DNA of 55,559 bases from Lingula anatina (lineage: Eukaryota; Brachiopoda; Lingulata; Lingulida; Lingulidae). A program made the translations under genes and the position numbers. The DNA lies in NCBI RefSeq assembly GCF_001039355.2, contig NW_019775932.1, positions 107,905-163,463 on the forward strand, read 5' to 3'. Positions 22,855-32,713 of this stretch are shown one piece after another (position 1 is the first letter of the stretch; every line of letters starts with the position of its first letter). The notes below the pieces were generated by a model. It saw only the letters and a program-made list of their open reading frames with translations. It made no database searches and had not been told where the DNA came from.

Positions 22855-25800
22855 TCAAAGCTCAAATTTCAAGTCAAGGTTGATGTTCTTCATCCTCCTG
22901 CAGAATATCTGATTGAACTCCTCGTTCTGAGCCACCGTGAAATGATTCCTCCAATCTCCCACTGTGCCTAAAAACAAACAAATAAATAAGTGAAAGGAAA
23001 TGGATGTCCATTTTAAGGTGAATAAAAAAAGAAAAAAATCGGATTCATCGATCGCCTCGATCATGAATGTATTTATGCTTCACTTTATCACTTATCGCTT
23101 GCACTTGGGTTTCATGTACTTTTAAAGAAATACAAAATCATGATTTTGTCATTTTTTTGTAAAGTGCACGAGCAACTGTGAAGTACAGAAAACAGTCATT
23201 CCAGCACACTTTCGTCGAATTATTTCATAAACTAGAACCAGACAATACAATATATGTAAATATATGTGTCACTGATTTATAATTGTATTTTTGACCACAC
23301 TTCAATGCTCCAATACTGGGAGCAAGACACTTACGGATATATCTCAGTGAAGCTTTCTGCAAATAAACATAACGCTCACGCACAGTAACAAAATTAAAAA
23401 AAGACTAATTATTTCAACTTTACACCTCTGAAAGAAAGGATGAATCCTCATTCTGCAAATAGGTTACCTTTCCTAAATATGCCTTCGCTGTCCTCCGCCC
23501 AGACATTCCTGATGTCTTTCTTTTCTTTCTTCATATGTTGAAAGGAGCATAGTCTAGCCACGTCGCTGTAGAACTGCTCTGATCTTTCACGTCCCAAAAA
23601 CTCGGCCACTAGACGCACTTGTTTCTTAAGGTCCTGAAATAAAACGAACTGATAAGACACATTAAGCATTTTTTCAGTTATGTACTGAAAGAGCCTTCCC
23701 ATTTGTTTGACGACCGAATTTCTTGTTTCACGGGGGGTTTAATTTGGAGAAGCGAAGGCCCTCTCATTATCCGGCAACAGTCATTCCAGTGTGACATTTC
23801 TTATATACATTTTGCATTCGCTTCTTTAGAAACAATTAAACTTGCTTAATATTACACTTCATCAACCTGTTTCTTTGCTTGGGATCGATAGCGGATCCAG
23901 GGGAATGGCTGTCAACGTCATCCCCGTCCACGTGACCCCCTTAGCCTGTTATGTACCCCCTCCCACCTAGAAATAATAAAACCGACAATCTGAAACAAAA
24001 AAAAAAAAACATGATAACTGTTATCCGCAAATTTCAGTTTTATTGTCCTCGTCTACTTGTTGCGTGGTCCCTTCGTTGGGAAAAAAACCCTAACGCCCTA
24101 CCCTAGCAAGCACTTCATCCGCCAATGAGGAACCTGCACTCTTCTTATAATTTACCAGTTTCATGTCCTCATACGTCATAATCAGGGCGTTTGGATTGTT
24201 CTCCAGGACTTTCAACCATTCTTCTACGTGGTCGAACCAGTCGCCATACTGAGCTGAAACGACAGATGCATGGTGCTATTATAGTGTAAACATTAAAAAA
24301 TAGTATTTTTGAAACTGTAAAAAGCATTACATCATATAGGTTATAGAGAAAAAAAAAAGCATTTTTTTCCTTCAATTCACTTGTAACCACTATTAAGCCA
24401 ATATGGAAGTGGAGAAGAGGGCCACCTCAGAAGTAACAGGAGATAAGGACATATTGTCTCTTAGATTTTACCTTTGCCGTTCACCAGCAGTTCATACATC
24501 CCGTTCCAAGAGCAGTTCGCTGACTTCGGTTCTATACCCGTCGCGTGATAATATAAAGACACATATACATCCTTTGGATTACGAACGACGTAGATTATCT
24601 TGCTATTCAGCGCCACCTTTGGGAAAAGTTTTAGAGGCACATGCGTATTCAGGACACGCGGTGGCGCCATATTTTCTATTACGTGGAGCGGACACAGTTC
24701 CGGAAACATGGCGCCTCCTTTATAAGAGTCAGTTAATTCTGCCCGCCCAGAAGTTAATATCTTGACTATTTCCCACATCCAATGTGTGCCTGAAATAAAG
24801 CAGTAAAATTTTCATAAACCACAGTTTCATACATAGAAAGGAAAACTCAAAGGATGTGTGCCACTCCTTGTAATGTACCTTTTACATATACATATGAGAT
24901 GAATGTTCTAAACTTATATAATTTTGTACGCTTAATGGAAGCGTGGGCTCGAAATAGAACATTACGTTTTCGTCTAACTTAGTGGATAACGCAATCCAAA
25001 GATCCCACGGTTCGTGTCAGATTTACCTAAGGTCGCGCAAAGAAAACCCAAGTCCACATAATGACCAGTTTAATGGTTTATTAGTTGACGCTCTCTAACT
25101 ACATGTTCTACGTGAAGCCTCCAACTATTAAGCCGTCTCCCATGGCTCTGTCGGGCCGTCACCTTCTTCCGTTTGACCCCCCGATATTAATTCTGCACGT
25201 CTTTTATACAATACTTCTTATCACAAGTTGGATTCTGTGCTGCATTATTTGGCGGTACATATTAATTTTAATTATTCAAATTGCACACGTCCACTTAAGT
25301 TACATAATTACAGGTAAGGTCATAAACTAGTCGAGTGCACAAGCAATCGACTCTAATCAAATTAATTATATCTAATCTGGGAATTATATTTGTGAGCTCT
25401 ACATCCTGTTACTTTAAAAGGGCATTCAGAACAGATGATCCGCTAATGGTTTCCCCATCCACACGCGCCATTAAACGGATTAAATCTCGGCTCCGAGGCT
25501 TAATTGCTAGACCCCTGCAGCGACAGTGAGTATGCAGGCGGGGAGACCATCAGGGAATATTAGCAACATCGCCTTTTAACTGAGGTCGGCCATATTTCGT
25601 CTGCAGGTCAGAATCATCTGTTTTGAATACGCTTAATTTAATTAAGTGTGATGTGCGTCATTTTAACAAATCAAAACATTTATCTGCTATTGTTTTTGAC
25701 CATTTACAACAACAAAAACAATCCTTTCCCGTACCTGATTTTGGCCAATTAACTACCCATATATCGTCACTGCGGGCCTTGAATCCATCCTGTTCCAGTA

Positions 25801-26035
25801 AGTTAGCATGCATTGAAGGGAAGGGAGGCAGCGGCACTCCTTGAATATACATCACCCGGGCACTCCCACCGTAACTGTCGCTCACATCTTTATAAACTGG
25901 GCCCTTAAAAAACAGACCCAACATCCCGTTCTTCACGCCAGCCAAAAACACTGGCCGCAGCTCTGGGAACGTGTACAGATCCACCAACAGTATGTAAAGC
26001 CGTCTGAAGAACGACCTAATTGCCTTCAGAACCAT
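22855..26035 (-). CDS. Cytosolic sulfotransferase 3 (SULT family)
   Basis: Exons on the minus strand: 26035-25735, 24789-24472, 24253-24156, 23633-23468, 22967-22855; 331 aa. The start [14 protein letters not shown] follows a 3' splice site at ~26053, as in the other two genes. Motifs: [18 protein letters not shown] (catalytic His; Asn at the usual Lys position), [32 protein letters not shown]. Intron phases equal those of the plus-strand paralogues, so the three share one ancestor. It differs most in the residues after the N-terminal helix ([18 protein letters not shown]), part of the substrate side, so a different substrate is likely (inference). It is transcribed away from sulfotransferase 2. 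Intron 3 carries a decayed MITE. Confidence 0.93.
23885..24128. mobile_element. Decayed MITE, copy 3, in sulfotransferase 3 intron 3
   Basis: Left end AGCGGATCCAGGGG and right end CATCCGCCAATG resemble the termini of the copies at 8517 and 21276. The interior is C-rich and diverged. It begins only ~28 bp from the exon 3 donor. Confidence 0.55.
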
Positions 26036-27361
26036 TTTCCGGCTGGTAGCGGCCTAAAATATAATATCACATCTGTACGTGTAGCCATAGTGCTACACGT
26101 AAAAAATATCGGTGTTTATCTTGACTCTATGTATGGATAGACAAATCTCTCACACATCACAGTCATGCATGACAAATTTATGTGACAATTAAAGCTTCTT
26201 TAGACATAATTTGGGTAAACAACACTGTTACTGTCATTAACGCTCTAGTCACATCCTGGTGGGTAGAGGTAGGGGGGCGGGTGCAAGCAATTTAAACAGC
26301 CGTATGTGCGGAAAGCAGGGGCTAATTATATAAGGGGTCTGCTTAATAGTCCAGGAAATTGGTGAAAAATTGTGCATTTTTTACCTACAAGCATTAAATT
26401 TGGCACACTTATGGACAATAAAATTCTAAGCAAATTTGGATATATGGGCATGTCTGAAAATTCCAAAATGGCCGTCAAATCCAATATGGCCACCAAAATA
26501 CCTTTTCAAATTAAAACTTCAAGTACATAGTCTTCTAATGACTTAAAATATCATATAAAGGTTAGAAAACACCATGGTATGAATCCATTAGGTGTATNTT
26601 TTTTTTGTTTTCATGCCCCCCCCCCCCCCCCACACACACACAAACAACTTGTCTTCAGCCTTTTTTAATACAGATCCTATCAATGTATTTGACAGCTAAA
26701 CCATAGCATAAACATCTAAATGGAGAAACCTGACGCAAAGCAGGCCGTAGTCTGGCGAGACGCCTTTTATGTGAAGAACCGTCCCTATTTCTGTCCCTAC
26801 CACCCTGACCTCTGCTGCAAAATTCGGAGACTTATTTCTGTTTGGTTAATTCTCCACCCCCACATACATCTTGCCTTCAGTTATTTTTCGCTGAGGCATG
26901 CAATATCAATGTATTTGACAGATAAATCCATAACCTTAACCTTTAAAAGGAAAAAAACTGACGCAAAGTAGGCCTCACAATATGCGCCGTAGTCTGGCGT
27001 GACGCCATTTATGTACAGAATGCGCTGTAGTAAACAGTCCCTATTTTTGTCACACCTCTAACCCTACCCTCCATACGAGCTGCGCTCTGTACTGTACGCG
27101 GCGCATGTAATGGATGGAGATGGAGTCACTCAATTGTAACAGAGATAACACTACATCCATATTGGGCTTAATACCTAAAGCTTAGCTTAAGTTGTGCAAT
27201 GTTACGTTGCACTTACTTTCTTGTACTGACTCTAGGTGCCGCTTCGGGGTTATGCCTGCTGACGTTATCTCCAGGTCAACCTTGATCCATACGGGTGATT
27301 AAGCAAAAGCGCGTCCCAGTTTTTGACCCGATAAGACGTGACCTCTGTGGCACATGTAATA

Positions 27362-27570
27362 GATAGACCCCGAGTCAGCGAGGGTTATGTGGCATACACG
27401 AGTGCGAAGCACGAGTGGATGTCACATAACCCTCGCTGACGAGGGATCTATCTTATTTAGACCACGGGTCCATTAGCGGGTTATAACGCATTCATGCGAG
27501 ACGTGCGGTTATGCGAGTTACACCACGTCTGAATCTTTTGTTCTTCATTTCCACCGTGGTCTAAATAGAA
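27362..27570. mobile_element. Double-hairpin insertion
   Basis: Two inverted-repeat pairs. AGATAGACCCCGAGTCAGCG... pairs with ...CGCTGACGAGGGATCTATCT (27362-27451). TTAGACCACGG near 27457 pairs with CCGTGGTCTAA near 27556-27567. Copy A of the segmental duplication lacks this stretch at the equivalent site near 14460, which behaves as an empty site. No coding capacity. Confidence 0.7.
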
Positions 27571-27613
27571 GTATATGTAACTCTAGATCTGACTGCGTTT
27601 GTCACAGCAAGCC

Positions 27614-27656
<43 letters not shown>
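27614..27656. repeat. (GA)n microsatellite
   Basis: Perfect GA run, the short counterpart of the gapped GA tract at 14527-15252 in copy A. Confidence 0.95.
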
Positions 27657-27660
<4 letters not shown>

Positions 27661-27975
27661 GTACATCTTTGGTGATAACCGCTCATTTCACACTCTGGAG
27701 CCTTTAGTGTATTATACATGGATTGATTAAAGCATAATTATTTTCCGGAAAGCGTGCGTCTGATTTTAGTCACTGAAGTATGTTGTTGTTATTTACCTCC
27801 ACCAGAAATCATGACGTGTGTCAATCCCATCCCATTCTAAAACTGAAAGGTGTAATGCATTAAGGGGATGATGTGGCAATAAAAACGTGGAAGCTGGGGT
27901 CAAAAATTGGGTGACCAAAAAGTATACGTTTGTTTATGACACAGAAGGAAATGATGAAAGAGTTGGGGCAGATAA

Positions 27976-28068
27976 TATAAAAGGTAAGCGGACTACTGCA
28001 GTAGCAATACGTAGATGTGTGATATCTGAGACAACACCTGTAAAGCTGAAGCATTAAAATTTCACAAG
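27976..28068 (+). promoter_or_regulatory. Putative promoter and non-coding exon 1 of sulfotransferase 2
   Basis: TATAAAAGG at 27976, then ~60 bp of presumed exon ending at a GTAGGA donor after 28068. It is the paralogue of 15551-15638 and keeps the same spacing. The partner acceptor is at 30289/30290. Confidence 0.55.
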
Positions 28069-28622
28069 GTAGGACCTTAGCAATAATCTAGAGAGTAATT
28101 GAAAGGTGAAGATATATTCTGTGTTTAAACTTACAGCTTTGATAGCAATCACTGCAATGTCATGCTTTGTGGTTTGTGTCGTGCAAAAACATCGATTAAG
28201 GCGGATTTTACTTTAATATTAATCGTTCAGACGAAGGACTAGTGCATTCTTTTTATGTAAAAGTGGAATTACCCACTGGTTTCCTGCCCTTAAAACACAA
28301 TTAAGTTTACCAGTGGATTAGTTGTCGGGATGTTAATGCGTTAGTGTGTTAAAAAAAAACGACGTACTGCATATCTGACGAAGAAATCGATAAGCTATTC
28401 TATTTACTATGTAAACATAAACTTCTTTCTCTTTTTGTTACATGTAACATCGGTACAAGCTTGACTCGTGTCACAAATATTACGAGAAATACATTGAACT
28501 TAAGTGTTAAGCCCCTTTTACACTGACGGGGCTCTTTTTGCGTATTTTGTGTGTACATGAAACTGGCATTGCTGTGGTCGTATACATACCTACCAGTAGG
28601 GATGTTATGTGATCTGATCACT

Positions 28623-28800
28623 CAGGCCTGAAACCAGCAATTTCAAAGGGGGGGGGGTCTTTTTCTGAAAAAGTGGACCTTTTCCCATAAAAAACGTCAT
28701 GTACCTAGTTCAAATTTTACCCAGAGTGTACCTTTTCCCAGCAAAAGGGGCGGTTCTTTCGAACCCCCCGAACCCTCCCCCTTCTGGCTACGGGCCTGAC
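28623..28800. mobile_element. Short MITE-like element (CAGGCC termini)
   Basis: Starts CAGGCCTGAAACCAGCAAT and ends TTCTGGCTACGGGCCTG, imperfect inverted termini around a G-run/C-run interior. No coding capacity. Located in the proposed 5'UTR intron of sulfotransferase 2. Confidence 0.5.
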
Positions 28801-29065
28801 TAACTGAAGCCTGTCCAGCTTCAGTGAAGATCGAGGGCAACCTCGAGCCGCTACCCAGAGATATCTCCCTTCACTTGACATTTCTGCGTCTCTCGGAAAA
28901 CTCGGATTTAACCTCGATGTAGTCTAAAATTTCACGACTACTTTTGGGTTAAATCAGTCGATGTCTCTTAAATGCTGGAAGTCAAAGACAGATTGATCAT
29001 GAGACCTTCTTGGCATCAAATGAATAGTGACATTGCTTGCGTTAGGCCTATATATCTACCTTGTA

Positions 29066-29390
29066 CCGGTGACCGCATGGTCTAGTGGTTAGAGTGTACG
29101 CCTTTGGAGCGGGAGGACGTGGATCCGGGGACATAACAGTCTGAAGTAAACAATATTTGCAGTCATTCCCCTTGATACTGTTGTTTTTGTTTATGATGTG
29201 CCAAAGGAGTAAAAAATTCCTTAATATGGGGTCATGGTGACTTTTTTGTAGAGATAAATCAAGGGATGAAGGGATGTGTGAATGGAGTTAATTGTGACCA
29301 TCTTGTGGGGTCTGGGATGGCATAACTCCACTGGAGTCAACTTGACACCAATTGGGAGTTATTTTAGGCACCACTGCTGGACTCTGTGTC
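29066..29390 (+). mobile_element. tRNA-derived SINE-like element
   Basis: The head resembles a tRNA: an A box TGGTCTAGTGGTTAGAG near 29077 and a B-box-like GTGGATCCGGGG near 29120. The body following it is non-coding. It cannot be a functional tRNA because the acceptor arm and B box are degenerate. Confidence 0.55.
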
Positions 29391-29765
29391 AGGCCTACCC
29401 AGCTACCAGACTCGGCACCTAAGGATCCTGAATTAACCGGTATATCGGACCACACTACCCGTTTTCAAGGTTTGTGTCAGATCGCACACCTTGAAAACGG
29501 GTAGCGTGGTCCGATATACCGGTTAATTCAGGATCCTTAGGTGCCGAGTCTGGTAGTTGGGTAGGCATGTGTGTGTCAGATCGCATTTCGGAGTATCATG
29601 CCCCAGAACAAATTTTGTAGGACGGCCGCGGGCTCATCCTGTCGGTGTTCCGACTGATACTCCGAAATGCGATCTGACACACACCTTGAAAACGGGTAGT
29701 GTGTTCCGATATTCCGGTTAATTCAGGATCCTTATGTGCCGAGTCTGGTAGTTGGGTAGGCCTGG
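29391..29765. mobile_element. Foldback element with ~75-bp inverted arms
   Basis: The left arm (29397-29471) is the reverse complement of 29487-29563 with few mismatches. Both carry CTACCAGACTCGGCACC and CTACCCGTTTTCAAGGT. A second pair (29578-29598 with 29658-29677) and a third copy of the arm (29680-29763) follow. The outer ends AGGCCTACCCA and TGGGTAGGCCT are inverted. A diverged relative lies at 44640-44905. Confidence 0.8.
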
Positions 29766-30310
29766 TGATGGAAAAATGCATACAGTTGGCACAATCTTTG
29801 TGCCATATAAGTGTCTTTGCGTCACGTAAGATAGTGTATCCTTCTTTATATAAGTACAGAAACAACGCTGAGAGTCTTTGTTATTTGATCACATCTCAGA
29901 GAGCGAATGTTTGGGTGTATTCCCAGAGATTTAGATCGATCCAGGGATTAAGATTTAGATCGACCTAGTTCCCTGGGGGTTCAACCTAAATTGCAGTCAG
30001 CCGAGCGCGCACCATATAGTTAATTACCCCCTAGCAGCTTTCAGTAGGCGGGACAGACGCTCAAGCCGGCTAAGCTGACAGTAATATAGTGAGACTCCCC
30101 ACAGGGATAGATCGATCTAAAATCTATGGAAATGGGATCTTTGTTTCCCTAAATTTTGTGAGGGGCCGGTGAGAATTGTGTCTGTGATGCATATACTGTA
30201 TGATATTTAACAACAAAATATAAATTGCATATTCCTTTGGTCCTTTATGTAAGAACGCGTACTAGAGTCTTTGATATTATTTATTTCAGTTGAAGTTCAA
30301 GTCATTCAAG

Positions 30311-32649
30311 ATGGTGTTTGGGTTTATAAGCGCATTCTTCAGACGCCTGTTTCTCACTATAGTCGACCTGTATACGTTACCAGAGCTACGACCGATGTTA
30401 TTTGGATTCATGAAACAGCGTCTTCTGGGAGGTGGTGCAAATATTGAAAAGGTTCACGACGGCCATGGGGGGATTGTGTCCACTTTGTTCGTCGATGGCG
30501 TACCGCTGCCGCCTTTCCCGTCTCTACGAAGCAACTTACAACAAATTGACAAGTTTCAGGTCCGCAGCGACGATATCTGGATCGTTAATTGGCCAAAATC
30601 AGGTACAGAGGACTGGAATATTCTTCTGAGCAACGTGTACTGTGGAACTAATATTTTTATTGATTCAGTGAACAGAACTAATTATGATTAAACACTGGGT
30701 ATCATTGGCATTACCAATGAGCAGGGCGAACCGAAAATAATTCTGTAGAAATTCCAGTTCTGTATTGTGTAATGGATTAAGACAAAAAAAAAATAATAAT
30801 CGCATTTTATCTGAAAATCTTTTTGATTAAGGCTTTTTGAAAACGGACGTGTACATGTAACTGTACATGTATACTATAGCTGTTTTGTGAGGTTCCTGTC
30901 TCGACCAAATCTTATCTACGGGTAGATTTGGGTATAAGTACGGTCTGCTTTTCACAATCAAACCCTGGTCTTTCTCTTTCAGGTACACATTGGATGTGGG
31001 AGGTAGTCATGATGTTGTCCTCGGGGCAAGCACAATTAAGAGACTCTGTAAAAGTAGGCGCCATGTTCCCGGAAGCATGCACGCTCCAGGCGACAGAAAA
31101 AATGACGTCACCGCGTGTCCTCGATACCCACGTGCCCTTTAAACTCTTTCCAAAGGCGGCGTTAAAGTCCAAGATCATCTACACTGTTCGTAATCCCAAG
31201 GACGCGTGTGTGTCTGCCTATCACCATCAGAAAGGCATGTCGGTGCATGACACGGTCTCCTGGGAAGGCACGTTTGAGTTGGTGACTAACGGGAAAGGTA
31301 AGAAATTCTAAGGGACTTCAGTTTCGAAATCTAAGACAATATCTCGGAATTTTATCAACCACGTTTATGACCATATATGTCTGTTTGTGATTATAAATAA
31401 TGTGTTAGAATTTATACAGACTTTAAGACGCCAATATATCATTACAGCTCATTACGGAGACTGGTTCGACCACGTGGAAGAATGGTTGAAAGTTCTGGAG
31501 AACAATCCAAACGCCCTCATTGTGACGTATGAGGACATGAAAATGGTGAGCACATGATTCCAAAACATCTTTTTATAGTTTATGCACACAAGTAGTATGG
31601 GACCTCACCCACTGTATACATATTACTTTACTTCAAAATTTAGAAATGTGAAGGGGGACCTGCGTCCTTAAACACGTCATCATGAACGTTCATATATTTC
31701 TTATATGGGTATATCAAAGATGCTTATTGAGACGTTGGGAAATTTGATCATAATTCAAATTAAAATATGAAGCAATAAATAATATAGTCAAGCTTGCATC
31801 AAATATTATATGACAGAATCTTTTCATGGCGATGGTTATTAATATTTAACTTTCATAATGTATTAATGTCATTTTTGTCGCTTATTCGTGTTTATCAAAT
31901 GTGTCAAGGATCTGAAGAAACAAGTGCGCCGTGTGGCAGAATTCCTGGGCTACAAACGATCAGAGAAGTTTTACGATGACGTGGCCAAGCTGTGTTCTTT
32001 TGGTAACATGAAAAAAGAAAAGCGGGACATCAAATCGGCATGGAGCAAAGAAAGTGAAGGGATATACAGAAAAGGTAAATGTCGATGCACAAAAGTAAAA
32101 TACACTTATTATTATTGATTACTTGTTATCGTGGTGCTTCTTGTAAGTTTTCCGAAATAAAATACGACAGGAGGTTTTAGATCATCGGTCATTGTATTTT
32201 CTTTATTAATCTTGGAACATTTGTTAATTCGTCTGTTGTACTATTGTTTGACATTATACCCCCCCCCCCCCACCACCTTTATATCATCAGACTTGTAATA
32301 CAGGGTTAGTAACTCGATCAGCTCCTCAGCCTCAAACACTTAACACTGTATGCAAACCATCAATCCAACTTATTCAGTTCCTCACAAGGCATTTCCGGCT
32401 CATATTATATTATGTTATATTATATTGTATTACATCAGAACCAATTTTAAAACATGTATTATATAAAAACCAATGGCAAACATTGTAAATCTTTGCCCGG
32501 TCGGTTAATATTGAATGTAACATTTGCTCTTTGTAGGTACGGTGGGAGACTGGAAGAACTATTTCACTGTGGTACAGAATGAAAAATTCAATGAAATATA
32601 CATCAGGAGAATGAAGAGCATTAATTTGGATTTAAAATTCGAACTTTGA
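30311..32649 (+). CDS. Cytosolic sulfotransferase 2 (SULT family)
   Basis: Five coding exons: 30311-30602, 30983-31297, 31448-31545, 31909-32074, 32537-32649; 327 aa. It is the closest paralogue of sulfotransferase 1. The start [14 protein letters not shown] sits 21 bp after the 3' splice site at 30289/30290. Motifs [32 protein letters not shown] and [19 protein letters not shown] are intact, so it should be an active PAPS-dependent cytosolic enzyme; the substrate is unknown. It is two residues shorter than copy 1 in the loop after GMSV. Its stop codon lies only 64 bp from the stop codon of the oppositely transcribed PHM gene, so the 3'UTRs probably overlap. Confidence 0.93.
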
Positions 32650-32713
32650 ACGAATTTAAGACAACAATTATCAAATACATATCATATACATGTGTACAGT
32701 AATATCATGTTTA

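Noticed and set aside
25030-25570. Possible SINE or other repeat
   Set aside because: Only a short stretch near 25534-25551 resembles the SINE tail at 10300; ends and head are not visible.
26340-26590. Repeat with AAAATGGCCG/AATATGGCCACC motifs
   Set aside because: It looks like a dispersed invertebrate repeat, but no second copy or boundaries exist in the window to support a call.
29066-29140. Functional tRNA gene
   Set aside because: The A box is good but the B box and acceptor pairing are degenerate and a SINE-like body follows.
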